Shown here: one piece after another, positions 28,526 to 37,317 of the stretch
Layout: each line of letters begins with the position of its first letter
Position numbering within the stretch: the stretch's first letter is position 1
Assembly: GCF_007971525.1 (NCBI RefSeq)
Contig: NZ_CP042437.1
Coordinates: forward strand, 2,046,001-2,110,000
Reading direction: 5' to 3'
Origin: Mucilaginibacter ginsenosidivorax
Lineage (GTDB): Bacteria > Bacteroidota > Bacteroidia > Sphingobacteriales > Sphingobacteriaceae
Length of the DNA stretch: 64,000 bases
Translations under genes and position numbers: made by a program
Notes under the pieces: generated by a model
Database searches by the model: none
What the model was told of the DNA's origin: nothing
The model's input: only the letters and a program-made list of their open reading frames with translations

Positions 28526-31471
28526 ATGTATAGGAATAATATTTTTCCATATAAGTACATTAAGTGTTGCACGGTTTTAATGTGCCTGGCATTATCGTGC
28601 TTGGTAAACCGGGCAGTTGCGCAACAGGCCGCCATAATACGGGGCAGCGATTTCGGCAAACATAACCAGGTATTTCTTGATGATTCCCTTTGGTTTTTCC
28701 ATCCCGGCGAATTGCCTGGCCAAAACCAGTCTATAACCAGCACTGCCGGTTGGGATACCCTGCACAATACCATTTTTGGCAAAACTAATGCGCCACGGCA
28801 ATGGCGGGGCATGGGTTGGTTTGGTTTATGGGTAAGGGCGGATACAGCGCTGGTAAACAAAAAACTCTTCATCAGTATTAATCATGATGGTGCTTCTGAA
28901 CTATTTTTGGATGGCAAACCTATAGGTGGCTACGGAAAGGTTGGACACTCGGCACACCAAATGGAAGCTATCCGTGCACCAAGGGAACTAATACCGCTTT
29001 GGTTAGCCGATACCCGCCCTCACCTGCTTACCATCCGGTATTCAAATTTTTTTGGTGTTTACTCCAATTTCCTGGGATTCCAGCTTTCTATCGGCGATTA
29101 TGTAAAACGTGCCCAAAAAACAAGCGATGGTAAACGGCTGCTTGATTATTTGCCCATGTTTGCTGCTGCGCAGTTAATATTGGGGCTTTTACATTTCCTG
29201 TTTTTCCTGTTTTACCCCAGGCAAAAGCTTAATGCCTATTATGCGCTGTTTGTATTGCTGATAGGCATCAACGGAATTGCTGTTTACCAATTTTATTTAA
29301 CACCATACCCATCGATACAATACCTTGCCGATTTTACAACTTTTGCGTGCAAGGCGCTCATTATGTGGTCGGCGGTAATTTTGCTGTACGTGCTTAATTA
29401 CCGCCGGGTACCACGCTGGCGCGTGGCGGCATTAACCGTCATTACGCTGTTTTATTTTACAAGTTATATTTTAACGTTTTGGGTTTTCAGGGCGGATAAA
29501 TGGGATGACTATTTTTCGGTAGCCTATTTTGTGTGTATGATGGATGGGTTATGGTCGGCAGCACAGGTTATTAAAAGGGGACAAAAAGATGCATGGCTTA
29601 TTGGCATTGGTGTTGGCACCATAATATTGGTTTATTTTTTTGCCTGGGATGATACGTTTTCTGTTTGGGCCTATGGGCTCAACTCCATGCGCTTGTTTGT
29701 TATGGGCGCCGGATCATTGGTACTGCCGTTTTGTTTATCACTTTACCTTGCGCTTGATTTTGCACGCACTAATCAAAATCTTACAGTAAAACTGCGGGAG
29801 GTTGAAAACCTATCAGCCCGGGCCCTTGCCCAGGAGGCCGAGAAAACTGAACTGATAGCCACAGAGGCCCGGCGACTGGAGCAAATTGTGCAACTGCGTA
29901 CTGCTGAGCTAAAAGAACAGGCCGATAAACTGATGGAGTTGGATGCGGTAAAATCGCGCTTTTTTACCAATATTACCCACGAGTTTAAAACGCCGCTTAC
30001 ACTAATCATGAACCCGGCTAAGGAGTTATTGCATACCGCTACCGGAGATACTAATAGAAACCTCCGGCTGATTATTTCCAATGCCGAACGTTTGCTGCAG
30101 TTGATAAATCAGTTGCTTGATTTAAGCAAGGTAGAAAGCGGCCTTATGGGCATAAACCTTGCACCTGTAGATTTTGTGGCGCTTATAAGGCTGCATACGC
30201 TCTCCTACGAATCGCTCGCTTTACAAAAAGGCATTTCCCTGCATTTTAAAGCCGACCAGGATGTTTTTTGGATGCTAACCGACAGGGATAAGATGGACAA
30301 GGTAATCCTCAATATATTATCAAACGCACTAAAATTTACTGACGAAGGGACCATAGAAATTACTTTATGCCAAAATTTGGAAGCACAAACCAACACCTTT
30401 ACGCTTACCATAAGGGATACAGGTAAAGGGATACCCGCCGCCAAGCTGCCGTACATTTTTACCCGCTTTTACCAGGCCGATCCGTCGGATACGCGATCGG
30501 AAGAGGGCACCGGTATTGGCCTGGCGCTTACGAAAGAGCTGGTTGAATTGATGGGTGGTCAAATAACCGCCGACAGCACCGAGGGTTTGTTTACCCTTAT
30601 CCGCATTGATATGCCATACCGGGCTGCCGATGCTGTTATTGAACAGGCATCGGAGTTGGTATTCAATGAATTATTTACGCCGATGGCAACTACCGATGAG
30701 GTTTTGGTGGCCGATGAAAGCAGCCCGCTCATCCTGCTTATTGAAGACCATCCTGAACTGAGGGAATTTATACGACAATCGTTAGGTGGCCGGTACCGGC
30801 TAATTACCGCAGGCGATGGTGAGGAAGGCATAACACTTGGTTTAAAGCACATACCCAACCTGGTTATTACCGACTTGATGATGCCCAGGGTAAGTGGCTA
30901 TGAAGTGAGCAAAACGCTTAAAGGAGATGAAAAAACCAGCCATATTCCGGTGATCATCCTAACCGCCAGGGCCGACGTAGACAGCCGCATCCAGGGTATA
31001 GAAACCGGTGCCGATGGTTATTTGGCCAAACCCTTCGATCAGCGGGAATTGCTCGCCTTAATCGAAAATCTAATCAATATACGCGAGCAATTACGACTGC
31101 GCTACAGTACAAGCGACCTCTGGCTTAAAAACACCATCGTTCTGCCGTCAATTGAGCAGGATTTTATAGCGAGAATACGCCAGGCTGTTGAAAGCCACCT
31201 AAATGAAGAAGGTTACAGTGCCGATCAGCTTGCCTCAGATATGGGACTTAGCCGCACGCAATTACACCGTAAATTAAAAGGCCTTATTGGCCAGGCCCCG
31301 GGCGAACTCATCCGGATTGTTCGCCTGCAATATGCGCATGACCTTTTAGAACGCCGCGTGGCAACGGTATCCGAGGTGGCATATATGGTTGGCTTTGGCA
31401 GCCCTGCCAGCTTCTCGGCCAGTTTCTCGCGCCATTTCGGCTTCGCCCCAAGCAAGGTAGTTGAGGCCTAA
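28526..31471 (+). CDS. Hybrid two-component regulator: 7TM-DISM sensor, histidine kinase, receiver, AraC DNA-binding domain
   Basis: 981 residues from the ATG at 28526 (TTG codons at 28511 and 28514 are alternatives). Domains in order: signal peptide (ends near AVAQ), a periplasmic beta-sandwich sensor (about 35-190, with LFLDGKPIGGYGKVG), a seven-helix membrane block (about 205-410, 7TM-DISM type), a coiled coil, HisKA with ITHEFKTPLTL (His about 485), HATPase (NILSNALKFT, DTGKGIP, GTGIGLAL), a receiver with ITDLMMPR (Asp about 783), and a C-terminal AraC-type double helix-turn-helix (last 100). All phosphorelay residues are present. This joins the HTCS layout to a DISM sensor instead of the usual beta-propeller. 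It directly precedes three units that carry a shared direct-repeat operator, so it is the likely local regulator. Confidence 0.92.
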   Translation: MYRNNIFPYKYIKCCTVLMCLALSCLVNRAVAQQAAIIRGSDFGKHNQVFLDDSLWFFHPGELPGQNQSITSTAGWDTLHNTIFGKTNAPRQWRGMGWFGLWVRADTALVNKKLFISINHDGASELFLDGKPIGGYGKVGHSAHQMEAIRAPRELIPLWLADTRPHLLTIRYSNFFGVYSNFLGFQLSIGDYVKRAQKTSDGKRLLDYLPMFAAAQLILGLLHFLFFLFYPRQKLNAYYALFVLLIGINGIAVYQFYLTPYPSIQYLADFTTFACKALIMWSAVILLYVLNYRRVPRWRVAALTVITLFYFTSYILTFWVFRADKWDDYFSVAYFVCMMDGLWSAAQVIKRGQKDAWLIGIGVGTIILVYFFAWDDTFSVWAYGLNSMRLFVMGAGSLVLPFCLSLYLALDFARTNQNLTVKLREVENLSARALAQEAEKTELIATEARRLEQIVQLRTAELKEQADKLMELDAVKSRFFTNITHEFKTPLTLIMNPAKELLHTATGDTNRNLRLIISNAERLLQLINQLLDLSKVESGLMGINLAPVDFVALIRLHTLSYESLALQKGISLHFKADQDVFWMLTDRDKMDKVILNILSNALKFTDEGTIEITLCQNLEAQTNTFTLTIRDTGKGIPAAKLPYIFTRFYQADPSDTRSEEGTGIGLALTKELVELMGGQITADSTEGLFTLIRIDMPYRAADAVIEQASELVFNELFTPMATTDEVLVADESSPLILLIEDHPELREFIRQSLGGRYRLITAGDGEEGITLGLKHIPNLVITDLMMPRVSGYEVSKTLKGDEKTSHIPVIILTARADVDSRIQGIETGADGYLAKPFDQRELLALIENLINIREQLRLRYSTSDLWLKNTIVLPSIEQDFIARIRQAVESHLNEEGYSADQLASDMGLSRTQLHRKLKGLIGQAPGELIRIVRLQYAHDLLERRVATVSEVAYMVGFGSPASFSASFSRHFGFAPSKVVEA

Positions 31472-31526
31472 TATTTAACTATTAATAGTAGTTTGAAGGC
31501 AAAATTGTCTCCTGAAGATAAAAATT

Positions 31527-31592
31527 GCAACAAAATCGAAAGCATTTGCAACATTAGCGAAAGTGAATTTTCCGAACACATATGTTTATTTG
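31527..31592 (+). promoter_or_regulatory. Direct-repeat operator/promoter 1, upstream of the Sdp-like cassette
   Basis: Half-sites GCAACAAAATCGAAAG (31527-31542) and GCAACATTAGCGAAAG (31548-31563) start exactly 21 bases apart. They are followed after 21 bases by TTTATTTG (31585-31592), a one-mismatch -7 box. No -33 TTTG is present, as expected for an activator-dependent promoter. The same layout occurs at 33982 and 35272. Two 16-bp direct repeats with 21-bp phasing fit two AraC-type helix-turn-helix domains on one face of DNA. Confidence 0.75.
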
Positions 31593-31633
31593 CCTTTAAA
31601 ATAATTCAATAATTTACAATAAACATCTTACTT

Positions 31634-32407
31634 ATGGAATCAATTCAAAATGCAGCTTTAAACCGTGAAGACAAATTAGAAACTACAAGGACTGCTAAGG
31701 TATACACACTAAGCGGCCCCGCTACAGAGTTATTATTGCCAGGTAGCGGAGTGGTTATAGTAGCCAACGGCAACTCAACGTTTTATGACCAATTGGAACA
31801 GGCAGTTGTTTCATTAGATACTGACAAGATTAATGATTTGGCTTACAAAAACAAATTGGCCGTTAACAAGCTCAACAAAGTATCTGACGAGGAGGCGTTG
31901 GCGGCTTTAAAAGCAGCTCCGTTTATTGTCGACCTGAATTATGGAACGAAGACAATCGCTATAAATTTATTTACCATTAAAGATGTAGAAATCACAAAGG
32001 TGCTCTTTGCTTTTTCGGGAGGAGACTTTGATGCAAATAATTTTAAATATACCGTTTATTCAGATGATGAATTAATTATTGAACCAAAGGTTATGGTTAT
32101 TCTTCATCAACCACATTTATCTGAATTAGAAAAGCAGGCAGTTAATATTCCAATCGAAAGATCTTCGATGAAATTTGGAAAGGTGGGGGGCGATGATACC
32201 CAATTCGCCACGCCAGCTTTAATAACCGCTACCTTAACGCCAGGCATTTTGGTTGCAACTGTTGCGACAATAGTTGGGTCACGTTGTCTTAAGTGGTATC
32301 AGGAGGCTACAACCAACGACATACCTGCCGCCGCCTTTAAAACCTCCAATCCAACAGTAAAGGAACTGGTTTTGGCCCGTCAAAAAATTATAGCGCGCAC
32401 CATTTAA
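31634..32407 (+). CDS. Unknown protein, first gene of Sdp-like cassette; possible peptide precursor
   Basis: 257 residues, no family recognised. There is no N-terminal signal peptide: it starts polar (MESIQNAALNREDKLETTRT). The middle is a mixed alpha/beta region. Near the C-terminus, a hydrophobic stretch (ALITATLTPGILVATVATIV, about 194-213) follows a double glycine (GKVGGDD) and is followed by a single Cys in GSRCLKWYQ. This is the arrangement one might expect of a precursor whose hydrophobic part is released, but no sequence similarity supports it. It is preceded by a regulated promoter and followed after 10 bases by the SdpA-like gene. Confidence 0.55.
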   Translation: MESIQNAALNREDKLETTRTAKVYTLSGPATELLLPGSGVVIVANGNSTFYDQLEQAVVSLDTDKINDLAYKNKLAVNKLNKVSDEEALAALKAAPFIVDLNYGTKTIAINLFTIKDVEITKVLFAFSGGDFDANNFKYTVYSDDELIIEPKVMVILHQPHLSELEKQAVNIPIERSSMKFGKVGGDDTQFATPALITATLTPGILVATVATIVGSRCLKWYQEATTNDIPAAAFKTSNPTVKELVLARQKIIARTI

Positions 32408-32417
32408 AAGAAATCAC

Positions 32418-32927
32418 TTGAAACTAAATGATTACATAGGCTTATTATTAGGCCTCATGCTGGCCAAGTATTTTATTATTTCGGTGATGAGATATTTTCC
32501 GTTTGCAAAAAATTGGATAGACAGAGCTGATACACTTACGCTTATTCCAACCTGGACCTTTTTTGCGCCGGAACCCAACAGTACCGATTATTACCTTTTT
32601 TACAGAGTTTTTTCAGAAGACTTTCAGTCTCCATGGAGATTAACTGAGTTTGGCAACAAAAGAGCCTGGTACGGTTTTTTGTGGAACCCAAACCGGCGGC
32701 ATAGGAAAGCTTTCTTTGATCTCTGCCAGTTAATATTGACAGTACCCGTTGAATCTCAGGAAGAAATATTATTTGGAGTGCCTTATTTACTGGTATTAAA
32801 TCATGTAAATTATTTGTGCCGCCATGACTTAGGGCAATTAATTCAGTTTACAATTGCCAGGAAGGTGCCATGCCAGGGGGATAACCTTTCACAGGTATTT
32901 ATATCTAACACACATCAATTATCTTAA
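32418..32927 (+). CDS. SdpA-like/HTTM-partner membrane-associated protein
   Basis: 169 residues from a TTG start 10 bases after the previous stop. It has one N-terminal membrane helix (DYIGLLLGLMLAKYFIISVM) followed by the motif IPTWTFFAPEPNSTDYYLFYR (about 42-62). Small proteins with a 'W-x-F-F-x-P-x-P ... D/N-Y' motif usually sit directly upstream of HTTM/SdpB membrane proteins, and SdpA of the Bacillus SDP system has a comparable segment. I therefore assign it as the soluble/anchored partner of the next gene. The pair is translationally coupled (TAATG overlap). Confidence 0.55.
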   Translation: MKLNDYIGLLLGLMLAKYFIISVMRYFPFAKNWIDRADTLTLIPTWTFFAPEPNSTDYYLFYRVFSEDFQSPWRLTEFGNKRAWYGFLWNPNRRHRKAFFDLCQLILTVPVESQEEILFGVPYLLVLNHVNYLCRHDLGQLIQFTIARKVPCQGDNLSQVFISNTHQLS

Positions 32928-33772
32928 TGCTTGTAGACTTAAGTAAATTATTCAGCCCATCTGAAGGCGGCGCCGTTATGTTAACTACTCTCTGCGTCGC
33001 CTTTACAGTTATATTTATGAGTATCGAATATTTGTACCTGATTCAAAAACGCAGATTTGATACAAATACATTTTTTTCATGGGAAATTTCGGGTGCAAGA
33101 GATGGCTGGCTGTTTACAGGGTGGCGGGCAACTTTCTTCAACTCTGTTTTTGAAGGCAACAGATTTAGGGTGATCATCATCTTACGTTTGCTACTCGCCG
33201 CTTTGATTGTAGTCAATATAGAAAATCGTTTCTTTGTAAGTTTTTGCCTGTTTGTGCTTTTTTTCATATCCTGTTTAATCAATATCAGGCACACTCATGG
33301 GCGGGACGGGGCTGATGAGATTACATTTATAATATTATTAGGTTTAGCATCTTATTATGCTATTGATAAAGGATCGCTTTTAAGATGGGTTGGGCCGGGT
33401 TTTATTATAGCACAGCTTACGTTATCTTATTTTATATCCGGAATCTATAAACTAAAATCAGGTACATGGAGGGATGGCAGCGCTGTGAAAAAAGTATTGG
33501 CTACCGTTATTTACGGTAAACCCGGTTTGCTGTTCATCTTTAAAAATAAAACGGCGGCAATATTTTTCTGTTGGCTAATTATTATCTGGGAATGTACATT
33601 TCCCCTGGTATTTTTTTTGCCTCGGCCAATATGTTTTATTTGGTTAGTATTGGGCGCTGCATTTCATATATCCATGGCATTTGTTATGGGGTTAAACACA
33701 TTTCTGTTTTCGTTTCTATCAGCATACCCGTTATTTTTCCTCCTGCTTTCACAAACTCGCGTTTTGTGTTAA
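32927..33772 (+). CDS. SdpB-like/HTTM-family polytopic membrane protein
   Basis: 281 residues with about seven membrane helices. The segment YFISGIYKLKSGTWRDGSAV (about 165-184) is the characteristic HTTM/vitamin-K-carboxylase-like/SdpB signature (helix, then K-x-x-x-W-R-D-G). The end is strongly hydrophobic. In the SDP toxin operon SdpB works with SdpA to mature the secreted peptide. HTTM proteins elsewhere have unknown roles. Its start codon overlaps the stop of the SdpA-like gene by one base. Function here is inferred from architecture only. Confidence 0.6.
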   Translation: MLVDLSKLFSPSEGGAVMLTTLCVAFTVIFMSIEYLYLIQKRRFDTNTFFSWEISGARDGWLFTGWRATFFNSVFEGNRFRVIIILRLLLAALIVVNIENRFFVSFCLFVLFFISCLINIRHTHGRDGADEITFIILLGLASYYAIDKGSLLRWVGPGFIIAQLTLSYFISGIYKLKSGTWRDGSAVKKVLATVIYGKPGLLFIFKNKTAAIFFCWLIIIWECTFPLVFFLPRPICFIWLVLGAAFHISMAFVMGLNTFLFSFLSAYPLFFLLLSQTRVLC

Positions 33773-33981
33773 CGTATTTCACCACTACAAACATTTGATA
33801 GGTATTATACAGATGGTATGATTATGTTATAATAACTCATTTTCGTGTGATTGCTTCAGATGGGAAGCCAAAAAGCGACTGAAAACCTCCTGGTGTAGCG
33901 CATGTTACACGGGCTTTAATGCAGCTATGCATTATAACTACCAGTTAACTACATGCCCAAATATTAAACGTGGAAAGAAAT

Positions 33982-34046
33982 GGAACAAACTCGAAAGCAT
34001 GCGCAACATGTACAAAAGTATTTTTTAACAGTGTAGGGTTTATTTG
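33982..34046 (+). promoter_or_regulatory. Direct-repeat operator/promoter 2, upstream of the lipoprotein gene
   Basis: Half-sites GGAACAAACTCGAAAG (33982-33997) and GCAACATGTACAAAAG (34003-34018) start 21 bases apart, then 20 bases to TTTATTTG (34039-34046). The -7 region TTTATTTGCC is identical to operator 1, although the flanking sequence is not. Confidence 0.75.
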
Positions 34047-34086
34047 CCTCCTTACATCAACATCCACTAAAGAAAATCTACCAGTT

Positions 34087-35136
34087 ATGAAAACACACAC
34101 AAAACACATTGCATTTACCACCAAACAAAACATCATCAAACCTCTCGGACAAAATGGGAACGGAACAATATCTGCCAAATCGCTTATTTTATATCCCTTC
34201 ATTTTTATGCTGCTGGTCGCTTTTACTGGTTGCGGAAAACCTTCTAACAACCCCATCCCCAATGTAATCAATATTTCGGCCTGTGCTATTACAAGCGATG
34301 TGGACCAGGCGCTTGGTGCACGTAACTTTGAATATGATGATAAAGGCCTGCTTACAAAAATGACAGGGCCCAATTATTATTACGGCCCCTTTGTACGCAC
34401 TATTACTACATCTAAAGTTATAGATGCCTATCCCAGTGCCTCGGTTGACGGCCAGGGGAACCATTTTTACGGCAATATTAACATTACCTATAGTTACAGT
34501 GGCGGCAGCGGAAATATTTATGATGGTAACCCTCAATTTTTGCATCAACTGTTTTACAGCACCATATCAAACTCGTTAATGAAAACCGATTCTATGTTTC
34601 AATTCAATTATGACGATGCAAAGAAACACCTTACTACAGTACTTGCACCTGGTAACGGATCGCAGGACGCCCTGGGTTTTACGCTTTTCAGGACCGAACT
34701 CGTTTTTGCTTATGATGCCAACGACAACGTAAGCCAGGTGAAAATTATATATGATTACTCTAAAAAAACTGTTGTTTACCCATCCGGTGAAAGCCGGACA
34801 GATTATATACAAAAATCTGACGAAACACTTAATATTACTTATGACGACAAACCTTCGCCATACACCGCTATCACCAAATATTGGAAATTTATAGGCAACG
34901 ATTTTGGCGGCTATGGCGCATACAACCTGGATAAGCTTCGTTTTTGGTTAGGTCGTTGCGCAATCCTAAGCAAAAACAACCCAATCAAAATTACCGGCAA
35001 ACTGATAACGGTTGGCGGCCAGCCGGCAGCTACCATTAACTCAACCATTACCTACCAGTACAACGACAAGAATTTCCCGGTTAGCATGGCACTTGATGGC
35101 TCGGGCATAAACGCTTTTACTTACAACTGCAAATAG
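34087..35136 (+). CDS. Lipoprotein of unknown function
   Basis: 349 residues from the ATG at 34087. A longer frame begins at 33970, but that ATG lies upstream of and partly within the operator, so I reject it. A long N-terminus leads to a membrane segment with a lipobox (FIFMLLVAFTGCGK). The mature part is beta-rich with Tyr-Asp and Tyr-x-Tyr-Asn patterns (FEYDDKGLLTKM, FAYDANDNVSQV, ITYQYNDKNFPVSMAL) resembling YD-type or DUF4595-like surface lipoproteins. It is probably on the outer membrane. It is controlled by its own copy of the shared operator, so it belongs functionally with the neighbouring units. Confidence 0.7.
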   Translation: MKTHTKHIAFTTKQNIIKPLGQNGNGTISAKSLILYPFIFMLLVAFTGCGKPSNNPIPNVINISACAITSDVDQALGARNFEYDDKGLLTKMTGPNYYYGPFVRTITTSKVIDAYPSASVDGQGNHFYGNINITYSYSGGSGNIYDGNPQFLHQLFYSTISNSLMKTDSMFQFNYDDAKKHLTTVLAPGNGSQDALGFTLFRTELVFAYDANDNVSQVKIIYDYSKKTVVYPSGESRTDYIQKSDETLNITYDDKPSPYTAITKYWKFIGNDFGGYGAYNLDKLRFWLGRCAILSKNNPIKITGKLITVGGQPAATINSTITYQYNDKNFPVSMALDGSGINAFTYNCK

Positions 35137-35271
35137 ATTTCGTTTAACGCACCGCTGTCACATAAATAACCACAGCGTATTGTATCATCTTGTAAATTAT
35201 TTGACATAATGGCAAATATATTTCTCTATTAAGCGACCATCCTGCTGATAATTTACGCCTGGGTTAATTAT

Positions 35272-35336
35272 GCAACAAAATCAAAAGGATATGCAACAAA
35301 CTCGAAAGAATTTTTCAGCCAATTTATGTCCCTTTG
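35272..35336 (+). promoter_or_regulatory. Direct-repeat operator/promoter 3, upstream of the five-gene operon
   Basis: Half-sites GCAACAAAATCAAAAG (35272-35287) and GCAACAAACTCGAAAG (35293-35308) start 21 bases apart. They are followed after 20 bases by TCCCTTTG (35329-35336), a one-mismatch -7 box. The spacing equals operators 1 and 2 although the rest of the flank differs. Confidence 0.75.
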
Positions 35337-35379
35337 ATTTCCTGGAAAGCTTTAGTATTAAAGAACAAACCTACTACCT

Positions 35380-36666
35380 ATGAAAAAAACTTTTAAATCG
35401 GAAATTTACCGCTTTGCGGCGGGTACTTTAAAACTTATAAAAATAGCTGCATTTGCTGGCATCCTGCTTTTCGCCGGCTGTGGTAAAGAGTCGGCCCCGG
35501 CAACCAAAACAGACAACGGAACTGGGACCGGAACCGGAACCGGAACGGGAACGGGTACTGGTACCGGAAGCGGAAGCGGAAGCGGAACCGTAGTTGATAC
35601 TCTTACCCCCAGCAAAATTGCTGTAACTGTTTTAGATGATGAAGTAAATACCTTTATGACCACTTATAACGTGCCGTCAGTATCTGTGGCCATCACCAAA
35701 GGAGAAAAATTGGTTTACCTGAAAGCGTACGGCACCAGCGATAAATCTAACGGCACCAAGGCGATGATCAGCGATCGTTACCGTTTAGCCAGCCTTTCAA
35801 AACAGTTCACGTCGGTGGCTATTATGAAATTGCTTGATCAGGGTAAAATAAAGCTGGACGACAAAGTATTTGGCGATGGTGCTTTATTGGGTAAAACCTA
35901 TGGTACAAAAGCCTACGGTGCGCACATTACCGATATTACTGTTGATGAACTGCTGCATCATACATCCGGAGGCTGGGGTAATACAGTTAACGACCCAATG
36001 TTCAGTAACCCGGGGATGACAGCGGCACAACTCATCACCTGGACCTTAGATAACCGCCCGCTTGACCATGTACCAGGCACAAACTACGACTACTCCAACT
36101 TTGGCTATTGCATATTAGGCCGCGTGATAGAAAAAATTACCAGTCAAACTTATGAAGAAGCTGTAAAAACATTGGTGTTAACACCAATAGGAATTACCGA
36201 TATGACGATTGGCGGTAACACGTTTGTCCAGAAACTACCTAAAGAAGTTACTTATTACGGCCAGAGTGGCGAAGACCCCTATGCCTACAACATCAGCAGA
36301 ATGGACTCGCACGGGGGATGGGTTGCCACAGCTGCCGACCTGGCCAGGTTCCTGGTATATATTGATAAATTTCCGGTACGAACAGATATTCTTTCTTCAA
36401 CAGCGTTGACAACCATGTATACAGGCTCGACAGCTAATGCGGCTTATGGATGCGGATGGGCTATTGCCGGCAAAAACTATTTTCACCAGGGAAGTTTACC
36501 CGGTACAGCCACAGAGCAGGCCCGGCTGGATAACGGGTTTAACTTTGTGATTTTGACCAATACACGCAGTTTTAAAGTCAATTTTGACAATGACTTAGAC
36601 CAGATATTCTGGAAAGCTTACGCCAAAAATCCAACCTGGGCCACTGATGACTTATTCATTAAATAA
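35380..36666 (+). CDS. Serine hydrolase lipoprotein of the beta-lactamase/class C family
   Basis: 428 residues. Lipobox in FAGILLFAGCGK (Cys about 32), then a low-complexity Gly-Thr/Gly-Ser linker (about 46-70), then a beta-lactamase-type fold: SxxK active site in RLASLSKQFTSVA (about 139-142), a Tyr motif in YDYSNFGYCILG (about 240), and a His-x-Gly motif in YFHQGSLPG near 370. Members are esterases, D-Ala-D-Ala carboxypeptidases/amidases or peptidases. The exact substrate cannot be read from sequence. It leads an operon with four small genes and is preceded by operator 3. Probably exposed on the outer membrane. Confidence 0.88.
   Translation: MKKTFKSEIYRFAAGTLKLIKIAAFAGILLFAGCGKESAPATKTDNGTGTGTGTGTGTGTGTGSGSGSGTVVDTLTPSKIAVTVLDDEVNTFMTTYNVPSVSVAITKGEKLVYLKAYGTSDKSNGTKAMISDRYRLASLSKQFTSVAIMKLLDQGKIKLDDKVFGDGALLGKTYGTKAYGAHITDITVDELLHHTSGGWGNTVNDPMFSNPGMTAAQLITWTLDNRPLDHVPGTNYDYSNFGYCILGRVIEKITSQTYEEAVKTLVLTPIGITDMTIGGNTFVQKLPKEVTYYGQSGEDPYAYNISRMDSHGGWVATAADLARFLVYIDKFPVRTDILSSTALTTMYTGSTANAAYGCGWAIAGKNYFHQGSLPGTATEQARLDNGFNFVILTNTRSFKVNFDNDLDQIFWKAYAKNPTWATDDLFIK
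35514..35590 (+). repeat. Hexanucleotide-like repeat encoding a Gly-Thr/Gly-Ser linker
   Basis: About twelve imperfect GGAACC / GGAAGC units encode alternating Gly-Thr and then Gly-Ser. Because the unit is 6 bases, copy-number change would alter only linker length. Confidence 0.85.
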
Positions 36667-36674
36667 AATCGGAG

Positions 36675-37289
36675 ATGAATAAAGTTAGAATATTATACAA
36701 CATAAATTTTTGGCTATTAATGTTTTTCACAAACATAGCGGCTTTTGCACAGGATAAAAATGAAACCGGGCGGCTTGCCGCAACTAATGAAAACCATCAA
36801 CTACTTACAAGCATTACCGGCTCATGGATATTTACCGGAAAGCATACTTTCGCAGGTAGTAAACATAAACCCATTGAATTTGCCGGCAGTATGGTAAGAA
36901 AGGCATTGTGGGATAACCGGTACTTTACATCGGAAGTTACCGGCCAGGATATCCCTATGCCTTGGTCGAACGGAAAGTTGGTTACTTTACATGAAATGAC
37001 TACTGAAGGATACGATAATGTGAAAGGAAAATTTATAAGCGCCTACATTAACAATGAATTTGAAACAGGTATTATTCTGTTGGAGGGCAGCTACGACCCC
37101 GGCACAAAGATAATTACCTATGATGGCGAAACGCTATCTCCTCCAAGAGGCGATGCGCCTGCCGGTGCCATGCGCAAATTTCATGTGCTTCTTAAATTTA
37201 TAAATGATAGTCATTATACTCTTGAATGGCATGAAAGCATTGGTGGAAAAGAACTTTTTGATACCGTGCTAAATTTTACCCGGCAATAA
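36675..37289 (+). CDS. Secreted DUF1579-family protein
   Basis: 204 residues with a signal peptide (INFWLLMFFTNIAAFAQ). The mature part is a single calycin-like beta-barrel domain with SITGSWIFTGKHTF at the start and the repeated 'kGkf ... G.yd...k..ty.g' pattern (KGKFISAYINNEFETG, GSYDPGTKIITYDGE) typical of DUF1579. Such proteins are predicted to bind small ligands, and no enzyme activity is established. It starts 8 bases after the serine hydrolase stop, so it is in the same operon. Confidence 0.75.
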   Translation: MNKVRILYNINFWLLMFFTNIAAFAQDKNETGRLAATNENHQLLTSITGSWIFTGKHTFAGSKHKPIEFAGSMVRKALWDNRYFTSEVTGQDIPMPWSNGKLVTLHEMTTEGYDNVKGKFISAYINNEFETGIILLEGSYDPGTKIITYDGETLSPPRGDAPAGAMRKFHVLLKFINDSHYTLEWHESIGGKELFDTVLNFTRQ

Positions 37290-37317
37290 ACAGTAAACCT
37301 TTAAATAAAACACGATC

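Noticed and set aside
33970-34086. Upstream extension of the lipoprotein gene to an ATG at 33970
   Set aside because: It would translate through the direct-repeat operator and the -7 box and place 39 residues before an already complete lipoprotein signal.
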